Source: Chloroflexota bacterium (GTDB lineage: Bacteria > Chloroflexota > Limnocylindria > QHBO01). Taken from it: a stretch of DNA of 6,764 nt. A model generated the notes under the pieces. The model was not told the DNA's origin. It did not search any database and saw only the letters and a program-made list of their open reading frames with translations. The stretch is from assembly GCA_013820865.1 (NCBI GenBank), contig JACDHU010000093.1:1-6764 (forward strand), given 5' to 3'. Below are positions 1 to 6,465 of the stretch, one piece after another (the stretch's first letter is position 1; the number at the start of each line of letters is the position of its first letter). Position numbers and translations under genes: made by a program.

Positions 1-2
1 CC

Positions 3-1421
3 CTGGACCTGCCGGCGCCGAGAATCCAGACGTGTCACTCGGTCGATGGACGGCGCACCGCCATTGCCTTCCCGTGGCGGCGCCGGACGATCAGCCAGGG
101 GATCGGAGCAGCGGCCGCTCGCCTGGCACTGGGAAGATCGACGGATCGGCGGGAGATCACGGCGCTGCGCGCCGTTGCCCTCGGGCCGATGTCGCACCTG
201 CCACGGGCGAAGATGCCGATCGTGGCGGTCACCGGGACCAACGGAAAGAGCACCACCACGCGACTCATCGCGCACATCTTCTCCTCGGCCGGCCGCCGCG
301 TCGGAATGACGAACTCTGACGGCATCTTCATCCGCGACGAGCTGGTGGAGGCGGGGGACTGGACCGGGTTCGGAGGGGCGGCGCGCATCCTTGGCGAACC
401 CGGGCTCCAGGTCGCCGTCCTCGAGACCGCACGCGGCGGAATCCTGCTGCGCGGCATTGGATACGCGGCCAACGACGTGAGCGTGGTCACGAATGTGAGC
501 GCGGATCACCTGGGGCTCCAGGGTATCGACACTGTCGATGAGTTGGCCGAGGTCAAAGGCGTGGTCGTGCGCATCACGAAGCGCGGTGGATGGGCCGTGC
601 TCAACGCCGATGACCCGCGCGCGTGGGACATGCGTCGTCGGACTCGCGCGAACATCTACGCATTCAGCCTGGAGGGCCGATCCGCCGAGGTGGAGGCGGC
701 GCTCGATGGCGGCGGGCGGGCTGCGGTCCTCGAGGACGGCTGGATCGTGCTGCGCGGCGCTGGCCGGCGACCACGCCGGCTGGTCGAGGCAGCGGAGCTT
801 CCCGTGACCGTGGGCGGCCTCAGCCGCTACAACATCGCCAATGCCCTGGCCGCAGCGGCCGCGTGTGATGCGCTCGGGCTGCGAGCACCCCAGATCATCG
901 CGGGCTTGCGCTCATTCGCGCAGAACAGCACCGCGAATCCGGGCCGGCTCAACGTGTACGAGCGGGGCGGCCTCTTTGCGCTGGTCGACTTCGCGCACAA
1001 CGAGGCGGGACTCGCGGGCCTCATGGATGTCGCCCGGGCCGTGGCGGGAAAACGCCGAGTGCGATTGGCCTTCGGGACCGCCGGCGATCGGACTGATGAG
1101 ATGTTGCACGGGCTCGGCGCGCTCGCGGGCACGGCCAATGATCTCGTGATCGCCGAGAAGCCGCACTACCTCCGCGGACGCGATCTCGAGGAGATGAACG
1201 AGCTCCTTCGCTCCGGCGCGCGTGATGGTGGGTACCGCGGGGAGATCGACTCGATCGACTCCGAGATCGAGTCGCTCAAGACCCTGGTCGCCCGCGCGAA
1301 ACGCGGCGACGTGTGCGTGGTGATGGCGCACGTTGAGCGCGAAGAGATCTTCGGATGGCTCGACGCCGAGGGCTTTCGACCCGTCGACACCGAGCGTCTT
1401 CGCGAGCTGATCGAACGGTGA
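3..1421 (+). CDS. Stand-alone cyanophycin-synthetase-type Mur ligase (5' end outside window)
   Basis: ATP-dependent amide ligase of the Mur family, cytoplasmic. The reading frame is open to the left edge; the first in-window ATG (189) has no Shine-Dalgarno or TANNNT box. The 62 codons before it are about 79% G/C-ending and read as protein, so the real start lies further left. Counting from ATG 189, the P-loop GTNGKST is at 16-22, ETARGG at 79-84, the DHLG motif at 106-109, NADDP at 139-143, NPGRLN at 250-255, DFAHNEAG at 267-274 and GTAGDR at 296-301. These match the Mur half of CphA (FEVARGG, GDHLGL, APGRLN, DYAHNP, ATAGDR in the neighbour) more closely than MurC-F. No E-x-N-x-x-P-G-F ATP-grasp motif appears in the 77 residues before the P-loop, so the Asp-adding core of CphA is absent there. 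The DYAHxP proline is replaced. By analogy it may add an amino acid to an acidic side chain; the substrate is unknown. It converges on cphA with a 4-bp gap. Confidence 0.88.
   Translation: MDLPAPRIQTCHSVDGRRTAIAFPWRRRTISQGIGAAAARLALGRSTDRREITALRAVALGPMSHLPRAKMPIVAVTGTNGKSTTTRLIAHIFSSAGRRVGMTNSDGIFIRDELVEAGDWTGFGGAARILGEPGLQVAVLETARGGILLRGIGYAANDVSVVTNVSADHLGLQGIDTVDELAEVKGVVVRITKRGGWAVLNADDPRAWDMRRRTRANIYAFSLEGRSAEVEAALDGGGRAAVLEDGWIVLRGAGRRPRRLVEAAELPVTVGGLSRYNIANALAAAAACDALGLRAPQIIAGLRSFAQNSTANPGRLNVYERGGLFALVDFAHNEAGLAGLMDVARAVAGKRRVRLAFGTAGDRTDEMLHGLGALAGTANDLVIAEKPHYLRGRDLEEMNELLRSGARDGGYRGEIDSIDSEIESLKTLVARAKRGDVCVVMAHVEREEIFGWLDAEGFRPVDTERLRELIER
1247..1274. repeat. Perfect 10-bp inverted repeat inside the Mur ligase gene
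   Basis: CGACTCGATC (1247-1256) and its exact reverse complement GATCGAGTCG (1265-1274) flank an 8-nt spacer. The region encodes the repetitive peptide IDSIDSEIES, which alone could produce the symmetry. There is no T-tract after it and it lies about 150 bp before the stop, so it is not a terminator. Confidence 0.6.
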
Positions 1422-1425
1422 GCCG

Positions 1426-4248
1426 CTAAAGCTCGAGGTCGATCTCGTCGTCGGCATCCATGACACCGACCACCGCGCGCAGCCCATCGGTCTCGCTGGC
1501 GTCACCGTGCTGGCGTCGCTGGAGCTCCTTCCAGACCTGGTTGGCGTGGTCGACACAGACGACGACGACATCTCCATCGCGCGCGATGTCGAGAGCGCCG
1601 CGCGTAGCCTCGAGCTCATCGAGGATCGTGCTCACCGCGGTCGTTCGCCGCGCCTCACCTGCCGTCTCGATGCCCTGCTCGATGAGCGCCGCCGTGCCAC
1701 CACGCGGACGGCCGCGATTGTTGGCGTCCTCGCGGATGATGATCTCGTCGAAGTAGCGTGCTGCGACCCGCCCCAGCTCCACGATGTCATCGTCGCGACG
1801 GTCGCCGGCGGTTGCCACGACGCCGATGCGACGGCCCGTGACGGGAGCGCGAGCGCCGCCCGCCGACGGCTCGGTCAGGCGGTCGACGAATGTCCCGAGC
1901 GCCTCCATGGCCGGCGGGTTGTGCGCGTAGTCAACCACGACCCGGTAGCCGTCGAGCTCGAACATGTTCAGCCGGCCCGGTGCCATGAAGTAGCTGGACG
2001 TGAACGTGCGCAGGCCCTGGCGGATGTCGTGCAGGTGAGCGCCAACGGCCCACGCCGCCGCCGTCGCGGCGAGCGCGTTCTGGACATTCATGCGCGCCCG
2101 ACCCTCGAACGTGGCGGGGATGAGGTGCGTCCACACCAGCGACATCGACTTGCGTCCCTGTTTGAGGACGATCATGTCGCCGTTGCGTCCTGATTCCAGG
2201 GTCACCGCGCGGCGCCCTCGAGCCGCCTGGAACTTGATCCGCTCGTTCTCGGCATCCATGGAGAAGTAAATGACCGACCCCGACGAGTGGCGCGCCATGG
2301 CGGTGACCAGCGGGTCATCGGCATTGAGGACCGCGATCCCGTCGCGTGGCACGGCCTCGACCACGACGCGCTTGACCTCGGCCAGCTGCTTGACACTGTG
2401 GATTCCACCCAGGCCCAGGTGGTCCCCGGTGACATTGAGCACGACGCCCACGTCATTGCGCTGGTAGCCCAGGCCCTCGCGCAGGATCCCGCCCCGCGCC
2501 ACCTCGAACACGGCAAGGTCGACCGTAGGGTTCTGAAGCACCATCGAGGCGGACTTGGGCCCGGCCGAATCGGCCCGACGAACGATTCGGCCATCGACGT
2601 AGATGCCGTCCGTGTTGGTGAGCCCGACCTTGCGGCCCATGCCCTTCATGATGTGCGCGACCATGCGCGCGGTGGTCGTCTTGCCGTTCGAGCCGGTGAT
2701 GGCCACGATCGGAATGCGGGATGGCGCGCCCGGCGGGAAGAGCATGTCTATCACGGGCTTGGCGACGTACTGCGATTCGCCCTCTGTCGGGTTGGTGTGC
2801 ATCCGGAATCCGGGTGCGGCGTTGACCTCCACGATCCCGCCTCCCGTCTCGCGCACCGGCAGGCTGATGTCGGGGCATACGAGGTCGATGCCCGCGATAT
2901 CGAGTCCGACCACGCGCGCCGCCAGTTCGGCGATCTCGACGTTGTCGGGGTGCGCCTCATCGGTCCGGTCGATGCTGATACCGCCGGTGCTCATGTTGCC
3001 GGTGCGCTTGAGGTAGACACGATGGCCGCGTGGTGGCACGTCGGCCACTTCGAATCCCTGCTCGCGGGCATAGGCGATCGACTCGTCATCGAGCTTGATG
3101 CGGGTCAGCACCTTCTCGTGGCCGATGCCGCGGCGCGGATCCGCGTTCGTCGTCTCGACCAGATCGGTGATCGAGTGCTTGCCGTCGCCTTCCACGTGGG
3201 CCGGGACGCGCTGAGCGACCGCGCGCAGCACGCCGTCTATGACGAGGCACCGATAGTCGTTGCCGGTCAGGAAGCTCTCGACCACCACCCCGCCGCGACG
3301 GCTCTGCGATCGCGCAACCTCGTAGCCGTCGCGCACCGCGGCCTCATCGGCGAGGTTGAGCATGACGCCGCGTCCGTGGTTGCCGTCGAGCGGCTTGATC
3401 GCCACCGGCAGGCCGATCCGGTTGGCCGCCGCCACGGCCGCATCGGCGTCGCCCACGACTTCGGAGCGCGGAACCGGCACGCCGGTCGCGGCGAGGAGCC
3501 GGTTGGTCAGCTTTTTGTCGGACGCGATATCGACGCCGAGCGAGCCGGTGATATTGGTGATGGTGGCGCGGATGCGGCGTTGATGGATGCCGTGCCCGAG
3601 CTGCACCAGCGACTGGTCGTTGAGGCGGATGAACGGGATGTCGCGCAGCGCGGCTTCGTCCAGGATCGCCTGGGTCGACGGGCCGAACGCCGCCCGCTCG
3701 GACAGAAGGATCAGCCGCTCAAGCTCGGCGCCGAAGTCGAAGCCGTCTTCCGCCTCTACGAGGTGGTTGACGAGGCGCACGGCGAGTTTGCCCGCGGCCA
3801 GGCCCACGCTCTCCTCGCCGTAGGAGTAGACGACGTGGTAACGACCCGGCTCGCCCGTGCCGCGTGTCTTGCCGCGCCCGACCTCGTTTCCGGCCTCGCG
3901 CTGCAGCTGAAGCGCGATGTGCTCGGCCACGTGCCCGACCCAGGTGCCGTCGATCAGCCGCCGCTCGAAGCCGCCGACCTTTCCGGTGCTGCACGTGTGC
4001 TGGCCCACGCCCGGCAGCATCTCGAGCAGCGCAATGACGAAGCCGGGGATCGTGTTCGTCGGGAAGTGCTCGAGCACGCCGAGGTCAACGACCATCTTGA
4101 TGGCGGGGTCGTAGTTCCAGTAGTTTGGGCCGCGGTAGACCCGGGTTTCGACGATGCGCAGCTCGGGCAGCGGGTGCGTACCGGCCGGCGGATTGCCGCT
4201 CTTCGCTGCCTTCCGGGCTTCACGGCCGGTCTTTGGTTCGGTGGTCAC
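1426..4248 (-). CDS. cphA: Cyanophycin synthetase, full length (940 aa)
   Basis: Makes cyanophycin in the cytoplasm. In the family, the ATP-grasp domain adds Asp to the backbone C-terminus and the Mur domain adds Arg to its beta-carboxylate, each using ATP. Residues about 30-185 are the N domain (RGPNYW at 39-44, HVAEH at 106-110). About 186-505 is ATP-grasp (GPST 189-192, KPLDGNHGRG 285-294, EVNAAPGFRMH 474-484). About 511-915 is the Mur ligase (TGSNGKTTT P-loop 518-526, FEVARGG 581-587, DHLGLGG 609-615, NADDP 642-646, DYAHNPPA 773-780, RGRPRGG 845-851). At 940 aa it is slightly longer than the usual 870-900. The surplus is a basic N-terminal leader of about 29 residues, a Pro/Gly/Ala-rich insert (about 792-805) and an acidic C-terminal tail ending DADDEIDLEL. 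The start is GTG at 4248, chosen because it overlaps the cphB stop as GTGA and has a GGAGGA site upstream. The stop is TAG. No key motif is missing, so it should be active. Confidence 0.97.
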   Translation of the reverse strand: MTTEPKTGREARKAAKSGNPPAGTHPLPELRIVETRVYRGPNYWNYDPAIKMVVDLGVLEHFPTNTIPGFVIALLEMLPGVGQHTCSTGKVGGFERRLIDGTWVGHVAEHIALQLQREAGNEVGRGKTRGTGEPGRYHVVYSYGEESVGLAAGKLAVRLVNHLVEAEDGFDFGAELERLILLSERAAFGPSTQAILDEAALRDIPFIRLNDQSLVQLGHGIHQRRIRATITNITGSLGVDIASDKKLTNRLLAATGVPVPRSEVVGDADAAVAAANRIGLPVAIKPLDGNHGRGVMLNLADEAAVRDGYEVARSQSRRGGVVVESFLTGNDYRCLVIDGVLRAVAQRVPAHVEGDGKHSITDLVETTNADPRRGIGHEKVLTRIKLDDESIAYAREQGFEVADVPPRGHRVYLKRTGNMSTGGISIDRTDEAHPDNVEIAELAARVVGLDIAGIDLVCPDISLPVRETGGGIVEVNAAPGFRMHTNPTEGESQYVAKPVIDMLFPPGAPSRIPIVAITGSNGKTTTARMVAHIMKGMGRKVGLTNTDGIYVDGRIVRRADSAGPKSASMVLQNPTVDLAVFEVARGGILREGLGYQRNDVGVVLNVTGDHLGLGGIHSVKQLAEVKRVVVEAVPRDGIAVLNADDPLVTAMARHSSGSVIYFSMDAENERIKFQAARGRRAVTLESGRNGDMIVLKQGRKSMSLVWTHLIPATFEGRARMNVQNALAATAAAWAVGAHLHDIRQGLRTFTSSYFMAPGRLNMFELDGYRVVVDYAHNPPAMEALGTFVDRLTEPSAGGARAPVTGRRIGVVATAGDRRDDDIVELGRVAARYFDEIIIREDANNRGRPRGGTAALIEQGIETAGEARRTTAVSTILDELEATRGALDIARDGDVVVVCVDHANQVWKELQRRQHGDASETDGLRAVVGVMDADDEIDLEL

Positions 4249-5234
4249 TCGCTCGCTTCCTCCATCCTGCTTGCGCGTGCGGAGCGCCGGCGCGCGCGTT
4301 CGGGCGCTCGGTCATCGGCTCCCTCGGCCGCGATGCGGCGGATGAGCCGTCGCGTGTGGTTCGTTGCGGCCTGGAGGCTGGCGAGCTCGCGATCGGTGGC
4401 GCTCACCGGCCGCAGCGGTGCCATGAGGCTGCGCTTGCGCAGGTTGAAGCGGTAGCCGGATGGCAGTGAATGAAGCATGACGCCCGAGACCATGATCGGC
4501 TTGTGGCGCTTCACCTCGTACGCATCGGTCTGAATGGTTGCCGGGTCGAGAATGGTCACCGATCCCTTGCCCAGCACCTCGAGGATGCCTCCGGGGCTGA
4601 CGAGAGCGGCCGTGTCCTCGTCGATCCCGATCCCGAGGAGCGCCGGCGATTGGGCAACCAGGGCCAGCAGCCGCCCGAAACGGTTGCGTTGCTCAAAGTG
4701 CTGGTCAATCAACACGCCGGTGAGCAAACCGAGACCCGCGCTCATTTGCGTCATTCGTTGTTTTGGTGTCGCCCCGCTGGTCCCGAAGGCGACCATGTAG
4801 CTGGCAATGGCCGATGCACCCGCGCTCGTTCCGGCCACAATGGCGCCGCGGCGGTGACGTTCGATGAGCGCCTTGCCGAGCAGCGTGCCGCCGATGACGC
4901 TCGACAGCCGCAGCTGATTGCCGCCGGTCATGAAGATGCCGGTCGCGTCATCGAGCCCGCTGACGGCGCGCGGATCGTTGGCATCTTCGCGCACCAGCGG
5001 TCGCAGGCCGCGCACATCGGCGATGCCCATCTGTCGAAACAGGGATAGGTAGAGCTCAGTGGCCTCGTCACCGAGCGACGAGGCGGTCGAGATCACGACC
5101 ACCCTCGCGTCGGATCCGCCGGCGAGCGACACGAAGCGCGCCAGGATCTGGCGCTGGCGAAGCTTGTCCTCGGCTCCTCCGATGATCAACAGATGGCCGG
5201 CCCGGGCCTGCCCGGGGCTGGGCGTGGCAGGCAT
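4245..5234 (-). CDS. cphB: Cyanophycinase, peptidase family S51 (329 aa)
   Basis: Serine exopeptidase that degrades cyanophycin to beta-Asp-Arg dipeptides in the cytoplasm. Visible motifs: the N-terminal strand HLLIIGGAEDK (14-24); FMTGGNQLRLS (101-111) with the conserved Gln107; the nucleophile elbow GTSAGAS (135-141) with Ser137; DQHF (177-180) with His179; and GIDEDTA (203-209) with Glu206. These are the expected S51 signatures. The core ends near residue 270, and a charged Arg-rich tail of about 50 residues follows, including RRRSARASR. That makes it longer than the usual 270-290 aa. The frame is open upstream to 5891, but that part lies antisense to the J-domain gene and does not resemble the family. 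ATG 5234 is preferred over ATG 5246 because a TATGCT box lies exactly 7 nt before it, as at two other genes here, and because homology begins about 12 residues later. It overlaps cphA by 4 nt, so the two are one operon. No beta-Asp-Arg dipeptidase is in the window. Confidence 0.95.
   Translation of the reverse strand: MPATPSPGQARAGHLLIIGGAEDKLRQRQILARFVSLAGGSDARVVVISTASSLGDEATELYLSLFRQMGIADVRGLRPLVREDANDPRAVSGLDDATGIFMTGGNQLRLSSVIGGTLLGKALIERHRRGAIVAGTSAGASAIASYMVAFGTSGATPKQRMTQMSAGLGLLTGVLIDQHFEQRNRFGRLLALVAQSPALLGIGIDEDTAALVSPGGILEVLGKGSVTILDPATIQTDAYEVKRHKPIMVSGVMLHSLPSGYRFNLRKRSLMAPLRPVSATDRELASLQAATNHTRRLIRRIAAEGADDRAPERARRRSARASRMEEASE
4258..4263 (-). promoter_or_regulatory. Shine-Dalgarno of cphA, inside the end of cphB
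   Basis: On the minus strand GGAGGA precedes the GTG start at 4248 with a 9-nt gap and lies within the last codons of cphB. Together with the GTGA stop/start overlap (4248-4245), it supports the GTG start and suggests that cphA translation is coupled to cphB. The genes with their own promoters in this window have no comparable site. Confidence 0.75.
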
Positions 5235-5241
5235 GCCGCGC

Positions 5242-5247
5242 AGCATA
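5242..5247 (-). promoter_or_regulatory. Putative -10 box of the cphB-cphA operon
   Basis: The minus strand reads GCTATGCT, then 7 nt, then ATG (5234-5232). TATGCT fits the TANNNT -10 consensus, and the spacing puts the transcription start at or next to the A of the start codon, so the mRNA would be leaderless. No strong TTGACA-like -35 is visible; candidates with 16-18 nt spacing fall at 5264-5271 (for example TTCGTC or GTTCGT, both weak). Inferred from pattern and from agreement with two other genes here. Confidence 0.55.
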
Positions 5248-5278
5248 GCGAACTGCGGACCTCGACGAACGACGGCGC

Positions 5279-5284
5279 TAGACT
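5279..5284 (+). promoter_or_regulatory. Putative -10 box of the J-domain gene
   Basis: GCTAGACT (5277-5284) is followed by 7 nt and ATG 5292. TAGACT fits TANNNT at the position expected for a leaderless transcript, and no Shine-Dalgarno precedes the ATG. The -35 region (about 5255-5262, GCGGACCT) is weak. It overlaps the promoter zone of cphB on the other strand. Confidence 0.6.
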
Positions 5285-5291
5285 CGATCGG

Positions 5292-6440
5292 ATGTCTTCG
5301 ACCGATTCGGTGCGCACCGAGACGCGCGATTACTACGAGGCGCTTGGTGCCGAGCCATCGGCGTCGGCAGACCAACTGCGCATCTGTTTCCGCGAGGCGG
5401 TGCTGCGCCACCATCCCGACCGGGCGCCGTCGTCGGACGTGGCGACGCGTCGGACCTCGGTGCTCAATCGGGCCTGGGCGGAGCTGCGTGACCCGGTTCG
5501 GCGCCTGCACTACGATCACGCCCTCGAGGCCGGCCGCGCCGCGACCCTCGACTGGCCGCTCGATGCCGGCGAGGCTGTCCCGCCGCGTCGCCGGCGCGTC
5601 CATCGTGCCCGGGTCATCGTTCCGGGTGATCCGAGCCCGTGGCATCAGCCGCAGTTCCGCTCCGTGGCCGGTTTTCGGGTGCCGGTCGACGTCTTCCTGG
5701 CCGGTCCCGCCGCCCAGGATCGCTGGATCATCGAGAATCACATCGCGGGCCAGGATTGGCGCGAGCACTCCGAGCGCTATTGGCTGCGCTACGCCGTGCA
5801 GCATTACGCCGAGCGCGGCCGAATCGACGACTGGCTGGGAGCGCTGGAGCGCATCCTCGAGTTCGAGCCGCCAATGGCCGAGATCTACCATCTCGGTCTG
5901 CGCGAGGCCTACCTCGCCGCTGGCGAAGAGCTGCGTGGGGCGATGATGCTGCGCGGGCTGGCCGAGGGCCAGGCGTCAGGAACGCCCCAACGCACATGGG
6001 CAGATCGCGAGCTGCGCGTGCTGCTGGGCGAATACCGGGAGGCGCATGTGCGTCGTGGGCCGGTGGCGCGGCGCGCCGAGAACGCCGAGCTGCTGCTCAA
6101 CTTTCTCGAGTCGCTTGGCATGGAGCCCAGCTTCACCGACCATCGCGTCGCGATCGTCGCCCACCGCCGTGCTGCGAACCACGGTCGCGCCGCCGAGCTG
6201 GTCGAGCGCGTCATGTCCGCGCCGATCCCCGAGCCGGGCCGCTGGTTCAGCCTGGTCCAGATGCTGACCGAGGCAGGTCAGCTCGACCGCGCCTCGATCC
6301 TGCTGGCCGAGATCGCACGCGGTGAGCACCCCGAAGCGCTGGATCGGAGGCGCGTGCACAATCCGTGGCGCCGCATTTCGGCCGCGCGCGAGCGGTTGGT
6401 CCGGGCGCGACGTCGCACGCAGCCCGTAGTTTCTGTGTGA
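5292..6440 (+). CDS. J-domain protein with helical TPR-like C-terminal region (382 aa)
   Basis: Predicted cytoplasmic co-chaperone-like protein. Residues about 13-77 form a J domain: DYYEALGAEPSASADQLR as helix I and the start of helix II, then REAVLRHHPDR with the HPD tripeptide at 41-43 that stimulates the DnaK ATPase, then LNRAWAELRDPVRRLHYD as helices III-IV. There is no G/F-rich linker and no CxxCxGxG zinc repeats, so it is not classical DnaJ. A basic stretch (PRRRRVHRARV, 98-108) links to about 230 residues rich in paired amphipathic helices (YAVQHYAERGRIDDWLGALERILE, EIYHLGLREAYLAAGEELRGA, RWFSLVQMLTEAGQLDRASILLAEI), which looks like TPR or alpha-solenoid repeats. No signal peptide or membrane segment is seen. 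ATG 5292 is chosen over an upstream in-frame ATG at 5193 because the J domain begins about 12 residues later and a TAGACT box lies 7 nt upstream; the longer version would overlap cphB. The client is unknown. It is divergent from cphB. Confidence 0.85.
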   Translation: MSSTDSVRTETRDYYEALGAEPSASADQLRICFREAVLRHHPDRAPSSDVATRRTSVLNRAWAELRDPVRRLHYDHALEAGRAATLDWPLDAGEAVPPRRRRVHRARVIVPGDPSPWHQPQFRSVAGFRVPVDVFLAGPAAQDRWIIENHIAGQDWREHSERYWLRYAVQHYAERGRIDDWLGALERILEFEPPMAEIYHLGLREAYLAAGEELRGAMMLRGLAEGQASGTPQRTWADRELRVLLGEYREAHVRRGPVARRAENAELLLNFLESLGMEPSFTDHRVAIVAHRRAANHGRAAELVERVMSAPIPEPGRWFSLVQMLTEAGQLDRASILLAEIARGEHPEALDRRRVHNPWRRISAARERLVRARRRTQPVVSV

Positions 6441-6452
6441 TCGCGGCGGTGC

Positions 6453-6458
6453 TAGGCT
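6453..6458 (+). promoter_or_regulatory. Putative -10 box of the membrane protein gene
   Basis: GCTAGGCT (6451-6458), then 7 nt, then ATG 6466: the same arrangement as for the J-domain gene and cphB. It begins 12 nt after the J-domain gene's stop codon, so the downstream gene probably has its own promoter, with any -35 inside the end of the J-domain coding region (around 6429-6435, not recognisable). No Shine-Dalgarno is seen. Confidence 0.55.
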
Positions 6459-6465
6459 CCCACGA

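Noticed and set aside
189..191. ATG 189 as the true start of the Mur ligase
   Set aside because: The frame is open and coding-like to the left edge, no Shine-Dalgarno or -10 box precedes it, and Mur-type proteins of this kind normally have more sequence before the P-loop.
35..490. 151-codon open frame on the minus strand opposite the Mur ligase
   Set aside because: Antisense shadow with no recognisable motif; the plus strand has strong family motifs.
1420..1434. GAGC-7 nt-GCTC as a bidirectional terminator
   Set aside because: A 4-bp stem without a T-tract on either side is too weak and is expected by chance.
912..1619. 235-codon minus-strand frame across the convergent junction
   Set aside because: It overlaps two well-supported genes and has no family resemblance.
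2287..4455. 722-codon open frame on the plus strand opposite cphA
   Set aside because: Its product is low-complexity (rich in H, D, R, V, A) with no recognisable motif. It is the kind of antisense open frame produced by G/C-ending codons of the real gene. cphA on the other strand has unmistakable family motifs throughout.
5235..5246. Alternative cphB start at ATG 5246 (MLRG...)
   Set aside because: Possible, but no ribosome site at normal distance and no TANNNT box 7 nt upstream. This ATG is itself part of the TATGCT box of the preferred start.
5193..5291. N-terminal extension of the J-domain protein from ATG 5193
   Set aside because: It would overlap the cphB start region, has no J-domain homology and ignores the well-placed TAGACT box before ATG 5292.
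5235..5891. Upstream extension of the cphB frame (548 codons in all)
   Set aside because: The extra residues are antisense to the J-domain coding region, resemble no S51 protein and would remove the intergenic region. The start at 5234 has a well-placed -10 box.
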